The translations under genes and the position numbers were made by a program. DNA of 14,949 nt from assembly GCA_021741285.1 (NCBI GenBank), contig JAIOYD010000012.1, forward strand, positions 1 to 14,949. Direction: 5' to 3'. Position 1 is the stretch's first letter, and every line of letters begins with the position of its first letter. Below, piece by piece: positions 1-8,164 of this stretch. Below the pieces are notes generated by a model. That model had not been told where the DNA came from and ran no database searches. It saw only the letters and a program-made list of their open reading frames with translations. Source of the DNA: Rickettsiaceae bacterium (GTDB lineage Bacteria > Pseudomonadota > Alphaproteobacteria > Rickettsiales > Rickettsiaceae).

Positions 1-130
1 AGAGATTGAAGAAAAGGAAGCTAAAGATTTTCATAATTCTTTATTTGGCGATAATGATGTTCTTATAGATTTTAATTGTGACTCACCTCCTATACATAAT
101 AATGATATAATCCTTATAGGACAAATCTGA
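1..130 (+). CDS. 3' end of an unrecognised protein gene (partial)
   Basis: A reading frame is open from base 2 to a TGA at 128-130 and gives 42 residues; the start lies outside the window. The tail is acidic and rich in Asp, Glu, Asn and Ile, begins EIEEKEAKDF and ends IILIGQI. I see no domain or motif and do not recognise the family. The case for it being real is only that the frame is open to the edge and sits well apart from the next gene, which points the other way. A chance open frame of this length is possible in DNA this AT-rich. Confidence 0.35.
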   Translation, partial: EIEEKEAKDFHNSLFGDNDVLIDFNCDSPPIHNNDIILIGQI

Positions 131-337
131 TCATGTTTATACATACGTGTATGAGTAAAAATATCTGACTTTCGCCAATCTTACTCCACCTTAATTCACA
201 GATGTGACAGTACCAAACAAAATACTACTGGCGACGTTTAGGCTTGGATCAATAACTAAGCAAGGAGATAGATAGGATAGAACCATGCTGATACAAGCAG
301 CAAATCAATTGCTGAAGAATACGAAGTCACCAAAAGT
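131..337. other. Intergenic region between two convergent genes
   Basis: About 200 bases lie between the partial gene on the left and the kup stop codon. I find no convincing gene. A weak hairpin (ATACA, loop TACG, TGTAT at 139-152) follows the left gene but has no T-run. At the right end an imperfect dyad, TACGAA at 320-325 with TTCGTA at 349-354, surrounds the kup stop. Short frames on both strands (for example an ATG at 285 on the plus strand) look like chance. Confidence 0.4.
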
Positions 338-354
338 CTACGTAGTGTTTCGTA
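320..354. repeat. Imperfect dyad around the kup stop codon
   Basis: TACGAA (320-325) and TTCGTA (349-354) are complementary, as are the nearby CAC (328-330) and GTG (345-347). Inside is a perfect 8-base palindrome, CTACGTAG (338-345), which contains the kup stop. It could be a weak bidirectional transcription end or the edge of a small palindromic repeat. Confidence 0.35.
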
Positions 355-1669
355 CCTTTGCAACGATTAACGTATAATACAACACTACGCTAGTAATAAG
401 CAAGGTGTACCAAGCTCCTTCAAAGATTTTTGTAATACTAGTAAGAACAAAAGTACTATCTAAAAGAAGCATCCCAAAAATCATAACAAACTTAAGAGTA
501 TTCAAAGTTCTTCTACTTAGTAATAATATAGAGAAAAGGATAGTTGTGATGAGCATTAATCCAGCAACACTGAGTCCATAAGCAAAAGATAGTTTGTGGG
601 AAGTTTGAAAATACAGGATAGCTATGACAGTTAATATATAAAGCACCTTATTCACTATAGGAACATATACTTGACCTGGATTATTGGATAAGTGAATAAC
701 TTTAAATTTTGGTAAATAACCTAACATTATTGCTTGCCAGCTAAGTGAAAAAACTCCTGATATCATAGCTTGTGAAGCAATTATGGTTGCCATAGTTGCT
801 AATATTATTAAAAGATAAAGTCCTCCTAAAGGTATAAGGTGGTAAAATGGATCAGATATTAATTCTGGAGAGCTCAAGAGTAAACTTCCTTGACCTAGAT
901 AATTTAGAATTAACGAAGGAAAAACTAAAAAATACCATGCTTGCTTAATAGGAATATTACCAAAATGACCGCGATCGGCATATAAAGCTTCTGCTCCAGT
1001 GACTACAAGAAACACACCGCTAATGACTTTAAATGATGACCACCCATTATCAGAGATAAAACAAACAATAAAATAAGGGTTTAATGCTTTTAAAATCTTA
1101 GGTTCATCAATAATGTTATAAATACCAAGAATAGCTAAAGTCAAAAACCAAATTATCATAACGGGACCAAAAAAAATCCCCAGTTTAGTACTTCCTATTT
1201 TCTGAAATCCAAAAAGCAGAGTTAAAATCCCAATCGATAGCAATATTATATATTTTTGTATACCAGAAGAGACAATATTTAGGCCTGCTAGTGCGCTAAG
1301 TACGGATATAGCGGGGGTGATTACTCCATCTCCAAATAACAATGCAGCACCTACTATTCCAAGTAGAATCGATATAGTTTTATAATGTAAATGTTTTAGG
1401 TTAGAACATAAAAAGGATAATGCTAGTATACCTCCTCTCTCTTCATCCTTATCTATATTCATTATAAGATAAATATATTTAACAGTTACTACGAGAAATA
1501 ATATCCATATAAACAGACTAATAAGACCTAGAACGTTGTTGGGACTAGCTTCCAAACCACCTATAAAGGAGCTTTTTAATGCATATAAAGGACTAGTTCC
1601 TATGTCTCCATATACTACCCCAATAGTACTTAGTAATAATAATCGTGAACTACCTAATGTTTTCTTCAA
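338..1669 (-). CDS. kup: Kup/HAK/KT-type potassium uptake transporter, lacking the C-terminal cytoplasmic domain
   Basis: This inner-membrane protein probably imports K+ together with H+, as Kup family members do. The family signature VVYGDIGTSPLY lies near residues 18-30, followed by FGDGVITPAISVLSALAGL near 112-130 and ALYADRGHFG near 228-237, with about twelve hydrophobic segments across 443 residues. Kup proteins are usually about 620-660 residues, with a hydrophilic cytoplasmic tail of about 170. Here the frame stops (TAG) just after the last membrane segment, and no Kup-like tail is visible downstream in any frame. The start is TTG, the first usable start after an in-frame TAA and in the right place relative to the signature; its ribosome site is weak. 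It may be a functional core transporter or a decaying gene. Confidence 0.88.
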   Translation of the reverse strand: MKKTLGSSRLLLLSTIGVVYGDIGTSPLYALKSSFIGGLEASPNNVLGLISLFIWILFLVVTVKYIYLIMNIDKDEERGGILALSFLCSNLKHLHYKTISILLGIVGAALLFGDGVITPAISVLSALAGLNIVSSGIQKYIILLSIGILTLLFGFQKIGSTKLGIFFGPVMIIWFLTLAILGIYNIIDEPKILKALNPYFIVCFISDNGWSSFKVISGVFLVVTGAEALYADRGHFGNIPIKQAWYFLVFPSLILNYLGQGSLLLSSPELISDPFYHLIPLGGLYLLIILATMATIIASQAMISGVFSLSWQAIMLGYLPKFKVIHLSNNPGQVYVPIVNKVLYILTVIAILYFQTSHKLSFAYGLSVAGLMLITTILFSILLLSRRTLNTLKFVMIFGMLLLDSTFVLTSITKIFEGAWYTLLITSVVLYYTLIVAKVRNTT

Positions 1670-1737
1670 TGAAATAATCTTAGAAATATCAATTTAAACC
1701 ACTATAGCTTATCTAGAATTGGCGTTAAAAATATAAA

Positions 1738-1848
1738 AATCCATATAAACCCGATACCCCCCTCACCACAACAGGTCTTCCACTTATAAGACATGACAAA
1801 CCCATGGGGTGGTGTGTCTTGTAGGGCTTAGATATAGTTGTAACAGAT
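1738..1848. repeat. Imperfect palindromic element between kup and lpdA
   Basis: The gap between kup and lpdA contains a GC-richer block with dyad symmetry. CACCAC (in the CCCCCTCACCACA stretch near 1755-1769) faces GTGGTG (near 1809-1815). The flanks TATAAACCCGATAC and GTAGGGCTTAGATATAG are loosely complementary. Inside are GTCTT/AAGAC at 1775-1792 and the palindrome CCCATGGG at 1801-1808. Size and symmetry resemble the short palindromic elements scattered through Rickettsia genomes, but I cannot assign a family. A 60-codon minus-strand frame crosses it into the lpdA end and is probably not a gene. Confidence 0.4.
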
Positions 1849-1851
1849 ACT

Positions 1852-3249
1852 CTATAAATTGATCGTTCTTTTCTCAATCGCAAGGGCCGCTTCTTTGATT
1901 GCTTCATTCAAAGTTGGATGTGCATGACAAGTTCTTGCTATATCCTCAGCTGCCCCACCAAATTCCATATAAGCTACCACTTCGCCAATTAACGTTCCAG
2001 CATCAGGTCCGATGATATGAGCTCCGAGGATTCTATCCGTTTTTGCGCAGGCAAGGAGCTTAACCATACCGTCAGTATCGCCCACACTTCTAGCGCGTGA
2101 ATTAGCCAAAAAGGGGAATTTCCCAACCTTATAATCTACACCGTTTTTCTTCAGCTCTTCTTCTGTTTCGCCAACTGAGGCTACTTCGGGATGAGTATAA
2201 ACGACTCCCGGTATAAGCTTATAATTCACGTGTCCAGCTTGTCCGTTCATAATTTCCACTGCTGCTATAGCTTCTTCTTCAGCTTTGTGTGCTAGCATAG
2301 GTCCTTTAATCACATCGCCAATAGCGTAGACATTTGAGATATTTGTTTGAAAATGATTATTCACATTAATTCTAGAATGCTCGTCCAAAACAATTCCTGC
2401 TTCTTTCAAGCCAAGACCATCAGTATTAGGTCTTCTGCCAACTGAGACAAGCACTACATCGCAAGATATTTGAGATTGTTTTGAGTCGCTAATTCCACTT
2501 AGAGTTATGGTCACCCGATTATCTTTTTTTTCTGCTTTTAGCACTTTGGTATTTAGTACAAAGTTAAAGCCTTGTTTTTCTAAAATTTTGTGGAACGACT
2601 TACCAATTTCACTATCGAGTGCTGGAACAATACGATCAGCGAATTCTACAATAGTCACTTTGCTGCCTAGTCTTCTCCAAACTGAGCCCAGTTCTAGCCC
2701 TATATATCCACCACCAATTACTACAAGTTCTTTTGGCACTTTTTTTAATGAAAGGGCTCCCGTTGAAGAGACTATTGATTTCTCATCCACAGCTACACCA
2801 TGGATATCAATAACTTCTGACCCGGTAGCAATTAAAATATTTTTTGCTTTGATTTTTTCAACACTAGAGCCGTTACTAATTTCAACAGTATTTTGGTCAA
2901 GAATTTTGCCAGTACCAACAAGTTTAGTAATTTTATTTTTGGCAAAAAGCGATTCAATGCCTTTGCATAGATCATCTACAACCTTATTTTTCTTCGATAG
3001 CATTTTCTCTAAATCAAGTTTTACACTTGTGTTGATGCCTATATCTGCAAAATGTTCTCTAGCGTCCTCATATTTTTCTGAAAAACTCAGTAATGCTTTT
3101 GATGGTATACAACCAACATTCAAGCAAGTTCCTCCGAGAGTTTTGCGCTTTTCTATACATACTACCTTCATTCCCAGTTGAGCAGCCCTTATTGCTCCAG
3201 TATAGCCCCCAGGACCGCCGCCGATAACCACTAAATCAAATTCTTGCAT
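1852..3249 (-). CDS. lpdA: Dihydrolipoamide dehydrogenase (E3 subunit)
   Basis: This flavoprotein reoxidises dihydrolipoamide with NAD+ as the E3 component of the pyruvate and 2-oxoglutarate dehydrogenase complexes in the cytoplasm. The 465-residue protein has the FAD fold VVIGGGPGGYTGA at residues 7-19, the redox disulfide GGTCLNVGC (Cys42, Cys47), the NAD-binding VVIGGGYIGLELGS in the middle, the second FAD motif NVYAIGDV, and the C-terminal catalytic HAHPTLNEAIKEA containing the His-Glu pair. Length is normal. The frame extends 24 codons upstream, but I chose the ATG at 3249 because family members begin right before the FAD motif, as MQEFDLVVIGGG does here. The ribosome site is weak. No dehydrogenase-complex gene is adjacent. 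Confidence 0.96.
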   Translation of the reverse strand: MQEFDLVVIGGGPGGYTGAIRAAQLGMKVVCIEKRKTLGGTCLNVGCIPSKALLSFSEKYEDAREHFADIGINTSVKLDLEKMLSKKNKVVDDLCKGIESLFAKNKITKLVGTGKILDQNTVEISNGSSVEKIKAKNILIATGSEVIDIHGVAVDEKSIVSSTGALSLKKVPKELVVIGGGYIGLELGSVWRRLGSKVTIVEFADRIVPALDSEIGKSFHKILEKQGFNFVLNTKVLKAEKKDNRVTITLSGISDSKQSQISCDVVLVSVGRRPNTDGLGLKEAGIVLDEHSRINVNNHFQTNISNVYAIGDVIKGPMLAHKAEEEAIAAVEIMNGQAGHVNYKLIPGVVYTHPEVASVGETEEELKKNGVDYKVGKFPFLANSRARSVGDTDGMVKLLACAKTDRILGAHIIGPDAGTLIGEVVAYMEFGGAAEDIARTCHAHPTLNEAIKEAALAIEKRTINL

Positions 3250-3384
3250 AACTAAATTTCTTATATGGATTATAAATTCAATCCCTAAATGATAACACAT
3301 GAAATAATTCAATGACAACAAAAAGCCAGTCTAACTTTATAAACAAGACATTCGGCAAGAGCTTTAGGATCACACGTACAAATA

Positions 3385-4017
3385 CTAATTTATTGGAATT
3401 TGTTTAGGTTCTATTTTTTTATCTGCGCTCCTTGGTAGAACCACTGTTAATACTCCGTTTTTCAAACTTGATGTAACAGAGTTAATATCAACATCTTTTG
3501 GGATCAACAATTGATGTTGAAATGAGTTGCGATACTCTTGATCAGAGAAAGATTTTTCCTTATCCGATTGGTTTTTGGAAGGTTTTTTGCCATTTATTAT
3601 CAAATAGTCTCCCCGTACTTCTACTGCCAACTCTTTTTTATCAAAACCAGGATAATCAATATTTAGAATATATTGTTTTTCGTCCGTTGATATATTAGTT
3701 TGGCTTTGGTGATTAATATTAAACGCTTCACCTAGATCTCTCCAATCTCTAAAAAAAACTTTGTTATGAATTTTGTTCATCTCTTGGAGCATTTGAGAGA
3801 CTTGTGTTCGATAATCATCAAAATAATTATCGTTTGAATTGTTCATTACCTGTTGCTCAGAAGCAGTTTTAGCATCGTTGTGTTTCCCATCCTGTTCTTT
3901 AGAAAAAGCAGTATTATTGAAAAGAAGAATTGTACTTATTATTCCTATCGCACAAATAGTATGTTTTTTTGACAAATAACCTAAATAATTATTTTGATTT
4001 TTAATAATGTTTTTCAT
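3385..4017 (-). CDS. Hsp20/alpha-crystallin small heat-shock protein with predicted signal peptide
   Basis: Small heat-shock proteins bind unfolding proteins without ATP. This 210-residue protein has the alpha-crystallin core: ILNIDYPGFDKKELAVEV, then GDYLIINGKK, and the diagnostic GVLTVVLPR near residues 185-193. It ends with an IPI tripeptide, the I-x-I motif used for oligomer assembly. Unusually, residues 1-39 look like a signal peptide: a basic segment (SKKH), a hydrophobic core ICAIGIISTILLF, then NTAFS as a possible cleavage site. This suggests export to the periplasm. The ATG at 4017 is chosen over a start 26 codons upstream because GAGG lies 8 bases before it. No sigma-32-like promoter is obvious upstream. 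A membrane-anchored cytoplasmic form is the alternative. Confidence 0.9.
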   Translation of the reverse strand: MKNIIKNQNNYLGYLSKKHTICAIGIISTILLFNNTAFSKEQDGKHNDAKTASEQQVMNNSNDNYFDDYRTQVSQMLQEMNKIHNKVFFRDWRDLGEAFNINHQSQTNISTDEKQYILNIDYPGFDKKELAVEVRGDYLIINGKKPSKNQSDKEKSFSDQEYRNSFQHQLLIPKDVDINSVTSSLKNGVLTVVLPRSADKKIEPKQIPIN

Positions 4018-4106
4018 ATTAAGTACCTCAATATTCATGATTAGATTTACTACATAATAGGCTTTAGGACTAGATACTGAATTACTAGCAATCACCCAGT
4101 AGACCT

Positions 4107-4118
4107 ACTAATATTAGT
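4107..4118. repeat. Perfect 12-base palindrome
   Basis: ACTAATATTAGT is a perfect palindrome between the methyltransferase-like gene (stop at 4130) and the hsp20 gene (start at 4017), both on the minus strand. It lies about 90 bases upstream of the hsp20 ATG, so it could be an operator. It has no loop and no T-run, so it is not a typical terminator. Confidence 0.3.
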
Positions 4119-4129
4119 TATATAATTCT

Positions 4130-4900
4130 TCAGATTTTGATGTCAATAGGATTAAAATGTTTTTTCAACAACTTTATACTGCGTTTAGTTTTGGTAGAGA
4201 TAAAACTTATTAAATTAACATAATCTATAAATGGTTTGTCATGAGCGATTTGAAGTTTTTGGAACATTTTCTTTGTTATGGAGTAGGAAATGCCATCCTT
4301 AAGGCTGTTAGATTGGCCAGAATTTTTAAGGGCTTTCATAAGCAATAATGGAGTCTCGTATTCAACTTCAATAGCCTCCATATCTATAATATTTTCTACA
4401 AAACCTGCTTGCCCAAGCAAAGGGGTCATATGCTCAAATTGAATAAAAGGTGAGATATGAGGAACATGTCGTCCTGAGGTTTGAGACTCAAGCTCTACTA
4501 ATTTTCGCCGTAAATTGACCAATGTACCACCGCCGGGAAAATTACAAATAAAGATTCCATGAGGCTCAAGTATGTCACAGATCTGTTTTAAAAAACTCTG
4601 AACGTCTGAGATCCAATGCAAACCAAAGGGGAAAATTATTAAATCAAAATTTTGTTCAATTATTTCTATTTGCTTCTCTGAGTGTATGATAGTTAATTTA
4701 TGATGGGGATATTTTATGTTGAGACTTTGAACTAAATCCTCTTCAAGCACTGGATAAATAAGTAAGATATTATTAAATTTGTAGTCTATTGGCTCAAGAC
4801 GGTCGAGCAAATCTTCGCATATAAATTTATGAAAAGCAGATTGATGTAGGTTTTTTTTAGAGTTGTTGCGGTTACGTTCTACCGTGTAGGGATCAAACAT
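4130..4900 (-). CDS. NDUFAF5/BioC-like methyltransferase-fold protein
   Basis: The 256-residue protein matches the NDUFAF5 family, which in mitochondria hydroxylates an arginine of a complex I subunit during assembly. The match is in the middle: LHWISDVQSFLKQICDIL, EPHGIFICNFPGGGTL, LRRKL, and then HISPFIQFEHMTPLLGQAGF, an arrangement typical of this family. The glycine-rich SAM-binding loop, usually of the form DLGCGxG near residue 45-55, is absent: the strand reads NILLIYPVLEED. Cofactor binding may therefore be altered or lost. The start ATG at 4900 lies 5 bases after the transglycosylase stop, so the two genes are very probably co-transcribed. A BioC-type role in biotin synthesis is less likely because of the HISPF region. 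Confidence 0.8.
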   Translation of the reverse strand: MFDPYTVERNRNNSKKNLHQSAFHKFICEDLLDRLEPIDYKFNNILLIYPVLEEDLVQSLNIKYPHHKLTIIHSEKQIEIIEQNFDLIIFPFGLHWISDVQSFLKQICDILEPHGIFICNFPGGGTLVNLRRKLVELESQTSGRHVPHISPFIQFEHMTPLLGQAGFVENIIDMEAIEVEYETPLLLMKALKNSGQSNSLKDGISYSITKKMFQKLQIAHDKPFIDYVNLISFISTKTKRSIKLLKKHFNPIDIKI

Positions 4901-4905
4901 AGTTA

Positions 4906-5598
4906 TTATTGAACCTTGCGAAATACGTCGCTGTTCTTAATTCCGCTTACTCGCAACTCAACTTTACTCTTTTTATTTTTACTGTTAGCAGAATAAAATG
5001 ATTCCTTATAATTTCTATTATGCGTATATCGATTAAGGTCGTGCTTGTAGGTTATCATTTTATTATTTATCCTATTAACACTTGCCTGATAAGTACTAGC
5101 TCTGTCATGTGTGCTTGAATGGTACTGCCCTACAGCTTTGTCCCAATTTCTAAGTCTCTCATAATGACTCTGGAGCAGCTGAGCGGCATAGGCAATATTT
5201 TTTCTTGGTGAGAATGCTTGATCAAGAGATGCAAAAGCATCGGGATGATATTTTAAATTAATTTGCATACAACCAACATCAATGCTTTCTTTGCCTTTTT
5301 TTAGCTGATCTTTTACAAATCGAACTGCATCTTTTTTTGTCTTAAAATGGAACCCCTTGCCTTCGACATTTATTGTCCAAGGCCAAACAACCCCAATTTG
5401 GTGCCGTGAGTGAGGTTTTCTAGTTTCTTGTAAAGAAATTGAATGTAAAATATCTTTTGGTAAGTTATATCTATTTTCAAAATAAGAAAACATCCTAGAG
5501 CATTTTTGTGATTCAGTGATCTCTCGGTCTGCTGCAAATGCTGGAATTGAACATAGCATAAGAGATGTGAGTATCAAAATTCTCGTTTTTTGCTTCAT
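4906..5598 (-). CDS. Secreted lytic transglycosylase (SLT domain)
   Basis: This enzyme probably cleaves peptidoglycan glycan strands in the periplasm. The 230-residue product starts with a clear signal peptide: MKQKTR, a hydrophobic ILILTSLMLCSI, then PAFA with cleavage before ADRE (about residue 24). The SLT fold shows SISLQETR with the catalytic Glu58, DVGCMQINLKYH, RKNIAYAAQLL and WDKAVGQYHS, all in the usual order. The C-terminal 50 residues are basic and Asn/Lys rich. The frame extends 22 codons upstream, but the ATG at 5598 gives a proper signal peptide. It is smaller than Slt70 and closer to VirB1-like or stand-alone SLT enzymes; no secretion genes lie beside it. A sigma-70-like promoter lies just upstream. 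Confidence 0.9.
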   Translation of the reverse strand: MKQKTRILILTSLMLCSIPAFAADREITESQKCSRMFSYFENRYNLPKDILHSISLQETRKPHSRHQIGVVWPWTINVEGKGFHFKTKKDAVRFVKDQLKKGKESIDVGCMQINLKYHPDAFASLDQAFSPRKNIAYAAQLLQSHYERLRNWDKAVGQYHSSTHDRASTYQASVNRINNKMITYKHDLNRYTHNRNYKESFYSANSKNKKSKVELRVSGIKNSDVFRKVQ

Positions 5599-5635
5599 TT
5601 TTAGTAGCGAAATAAATTTATTAACAAAAATAAAA

Positions 5636-5664
5636 ATTATAGTATAGTGAATATAAATTTGCAA
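5636..5664 (-). promoter_or_regulatory. Sigma-70-like promoter of the transglycosylase operon
   Basis: On the minus strand, TTGCAA (5659-5664) and TATAAT (5636-5641) are separated by exactly 17 bases. This gives a perfect -10 box and a four-of-six -35 box, about 38 bases upstream of the chosen ATG at 5598. It would drive the transglycosylase and the methyltransferase-like gene. Confidence 0.6.
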
Positions 5665-5677
5665 CTATTATACTTTG

Positions 5678-5953
5678 ATGAAAGAAATATTTGATAGCAT
5701 TATAGTTAAAAAGCTAAATAGATTTCTGCTCAAAGTGAGGGCAGGAGCAAAACAGAACACGGTTGATGGGTGGATAGTGATAGGTAATAAAGAGTATTTG
5801 AAATTATCGATTAAGTCTCTTCCTGAAAAAGGCAAGGCTAATAAAGCAATTATAGATTATCTGGCAAAAGAGTTGGATCTGCCAAGGTCGGATATAGAAA
5901 TTACTTCCGGAAAGTTATCTCAGTTTAAAGTTGTAAGTCTAGTTTTTAAGTGA
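5678..5953 (+). CDS. DUF167/YggU family protein
   Basis: This small 91-residue protein belongs to the DUF167 (YggU) family, whose function is not established. Family features are LKVRAGAKQNTVDGW near residues 18-32, YLKLSIKSLPEKGKANKAIIDYLAKEL near 44-70, and the C-terminal DIEITSGKLSQFKVV. The first two are the conserved V-x-P/A-x-A-K and P-x-x-G-K-A-N signatures. A TTG directly precedes the ATG; I take the ATG at 5678. It is divergent from the transglycosylase gene and ends 4 bases before the stop of the facing lipoprotein gene, with no room for a separate terminator. Confidence 0.88.
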   Translation: MKEIFDSIIVKKLNRFLLKVRAGAKQNTVDGWIVIGNKEYLKLSIKSLPEKGKANKAIIDYLAKELDLPRSDIEITSGKLSQFKVVSLVFK

Positions 5954-5957
5954 ATTC

Positions 5958-6194
5958 TTAGAAGCTATGGGGAGGAGCTCCATAAGAGGGTAATGAGGGA
6001 GCATGATGACGATATGATGGATCTTGTTTCCTAGCATTATTGTCAATTATATCTTTTGTCCTATTTACTTTTCTCTGGAACTTTTCTTCTTGTTGTTCGT
6101 GTTTCGATTTTTTGTTCTCAAAATTTTCCATTTGCGCGCCCATACAAGCAGAAAGCGCGATAGAACAAACTGTAACCATAACCAAATTTTTCAT
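5958..6194 (-). CDS. Small predicted lipoprotein
   Basis: The 78-residue product starts MKNLVMVTVCSIALSAC, a short signal peptide with a clear lipobox (LSAC) and lipidation site at Cys17. The mature part is highly charged: a Lys/Glu/Gln helix with coiled-coil character (NKKSKHEQQEEKFQRKVNR) and a Pro/His/Tyr/Ser-rich tail. It is likely anchored to the inner or outer membrane facing the periplasm. I do not recognise a family. Its stop is 4 bases from the stop of the facing DUF167 gene, and its start is about 104 bases from htpG, divergently arranged. Confidence 0.72.
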   Translation of the reverse strand: MKNLVMVTVCSIALSACMGAQMENFENKKSKHEQQEEKFQRKVNRTKDIIDNNARKQDPSYRHHAPSLPSYGAPPHSF

Positions 6195-6298
6195 AACTAT
6201 TTCATTAATTTTATTATTAAATTCGACTCTAACTATTTAAAAATTATAGTACAAGCACTATATAACTTTCAAATAATATTTTTATATTTGAGGATACC

Positions 6299-8164
6299 AT
6301 GACCCAAGAAAAAAGAAAATTTGATGCTGAAATCGGTAAAGTACTAAATTTGATGATCCATTCTCTTTACACTAATAAAGAGATTTTTATGCGTGAGCTT
6401 ATTTCTAATAGCTCCGATGCTTGTGATAAGCTGCGGTATTTAAGCCAAACAGATAGTCGCCTCTTAGATAGTAATAGCGAATTTAAAATAGTAGTTTCAG
6501 TAGATAAGGATGCTAGAACTCTTACGGTTAGGGATACTGGGATAGGAATGAATCGTGATGATTTAAATGAAAATTTAGGTACCATAGCAAGATCCGGAAC
6601 TCAGCGCTTTATTGATCAGCTTTCTGGAGATAATAAAAAAGATAGCAATTTGATAGGACAATTTGGGGTAGGGTTTTATTCATCTTTTATGGTGGCTGAT
6701 GAAATTACGGTTACTTCCAGAAAGGCTGGAGAAGATAAGGCATATACTTGGCATTCTGATGGGCAAGGGGAATATACTGTGTCGGATACAGATAGAGAGT
6801 TTGCTAGAGGGACGGAAGTAGTACTACATGTAAAGGCAGAGGAAGAAAATTTTATAGATCATTTTAGAATCAAACACATTATTAAAAGCTACTCTGACCA
6901 TGTTGCGGTACCTATTTATTTTATTGATCAAAATGGTCACGAAAATCAGGTTAACTCATCATCCGCGATCTGGACTAGGCTTAAGTCAGAAATATCAGAT
7001 GAGCAATATAAAGAATTTTATAAAAGTGTGTCTCATGCTCCTGACGATCCATGGTTGACTATGCACAATCATAATGAAGGGGCGGTGGAGTTTACTAACT
7101 TATTATTCGTTCCAAGTTCAAAAACTTTTGACTTATTCCATCCGGATCGTAAATGTCGGGTGAAGCTTTATATCAAAAGGGTGTTTATTGGTGATGAAAA
7201 CATAGATCTTATCCCGCAATATTTAAGATTTTTAAGGGGGGTTGTTGATTCTGACGATTTGCCACTTAACGTTAGCCGTGAAACATTGCAGCATAATGCC
7301 ACAATAGATAAGATAAAAAAGTCTATTACCAAAAAAGTGTTAGCTGAGCTAAAAAAACAAAAAGAAACTAATTTTGATAAGTATCAAGAATTCTGGAATA
7401 ATTTTGGGGGAGCTTTGAAAGAAGGTTTATGTGAAGTTACTAGTGATCATGAAAAGCTTTTGGAAGTATGCATTTTTAGAAGTGCGCTACATGACAAGAT
7501 GATAAGTCTGGATGACTATCTTGCTTCTTGCGAGGGAGACGACAAAACTATTTATTATTTAAGTGGAGACAATCCCGAAAAGCTACGTAATAATCCTCAA
7601 ATAGAAGGCTTTTTAAGTAAAAATATCGATGTGCTTTTGTTTACTGATACTGTTGATGATTTTTGGGTAAACGTTAACAGTAACTATAAAGAGGCTGAGA
7701 TAAAATCGGTTACTAGAAGTGATATCGATCTTAATAATGCAACCGATGTTAAGGAAGATAAAGATTCTGATAAACCAGTGGAAAAAGGATACGAGGCTCT
7801 TGTCAAATACTTCAAAGAGTCTTTGGGCACACTTGTAAAAGAGGTAAAAATTTCTAAAAAACTAGCATCTACTCCTGCGTGCTTAGCAGTGGCAGATGGA
7901 TCGATGGATATACGTATGGAAAGATATTTAATTGAACAAAAACAACTAGTCGGTGCAAGTGCTAAAATTTTGGAAATCAATCCTACTTACCACATAATCA
8001 AAAAAATTAGCTTAGAGATTGATGATAAGAATAAACATGAGCAGAACAAAGACCTTATTCACTTGCTTTACGATCAAGCTTGTATCATTGAGGGTGAACC
8101 AGTTTATGATGTTAGTGCTTTTTCCAAGCGGCTTAATAGTTTGTTTGAGAAACTAGCATTATAA
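6299..8164 (+). CDS. htpG: Chaperone protein HtpG (Hsp90)
   Basis: This cytoplasmic ATP-dependent chaperone has 621 residues, normal for bacterial Hsp90. The N-terminal GHKL ATPase domain shows [20 protein letters not shown] at about residues 22-42, DTGIGM near 80-85, [16 protein letters not shown] near 118-133 and GTEVVLHVK near 169-177. The middle domain shows [32 protein letters not shown] and LQHN, with the conserved catalytic Arg of LNVSRE. The C-terminal dimerisation domain follows, and as in other bacterial forms there is no MEEVD tail. GAGGA lies 4 bases before the ATG. It stands alone, divergent from the lipoprotein gene. An hsp20 gene lies about 2 kb away on the other strand. Confidence 0.98.
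   Translation: MTQEKRKFDAEIGKVLNLMIHSLYTNKEIFMRELISNSSDACDKLRYLSQTDSRLLDSNSEFKIVVSVDKDARTLTVRDTGIGMNRDDLNENLGTIARSGTQRFIDQLSGDNKKDSNLIGQFGVGFYSSFMVADEITVTSRKAGEDKAYTWHSDGQGEYTVSDTDREFARGTEVVLHVKAEEENFIDHFRIKHIIKSYSDHVAVPIYFIDQNGHENQVNSSSAIWTRLKSEISDEQYKEFYKSVSHAPDDPWLTMHNHNEGAVEFTNLLFVPSSKTFDLFHPDRKCRVKLYIKRVFIGDENIDLIPQYLRFLRGVVDSDDLPLNVSRETLQHNATIDKIKKSITKKVLAELKKQKETNFDKYQEFWNNFGGALKEGLCEVTSDHEKLLEVCIFRSALHDKMISLDDYLASCEGDDKTIYYLSGDNPEKLRNNPQIEGFLSKNIDVLLFTDTVDDFWVNVNSNYKEAEIKSVTRSDIDLNNATDVKEDKDSDKPVEKGYEALVKYFKESLGTLVKEVKISKKLASTPACLAVADGSMDIRMERYLIEQKQLVGASAKILEINPTYHIIKKISLEIDDKNKHEQNKDLIHLLYDQACIIEGEPVYDVSAFSKRLNSLFEKLAL

Noticed and set aside
1725..1907. 60-codon minus-strand frame between kup and lpdA
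   Set aside because: It overlaps the 3' end of lpdA in another frame and runs through the palindromic repeat. The residues show no domain and it has no good ribosome site.
2507..3181. 224-codon plus-strand frame antisense to lpdA
   Set aside because: It is the mirror of the dihydrolipoamide dehydrogenase gene, which has all its family motifs. The antisense translation is Ser/Phe/Leu-rich and has no motif.
3250..3321. 24-residue N-terminal extension of dihydrolipoamide dehydrogenase
   Set aside because: Family members start just before the FAD motif, and the extension is not like a targeting or domain sequence.
4018..4095. 26-residue upstream extension of the hsp20 gene
   Set aside because: A GAGG ribosome site lies before the internal ATG at 4017, and that start gives a normal signal peptide arrangement.
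6024..6302. Plus-strand frames opposite the lipoprotein gene
   Set aside because: They are antisense to a gene with a clear lipobox and consist of Phe/Ile-rich chance sequence.
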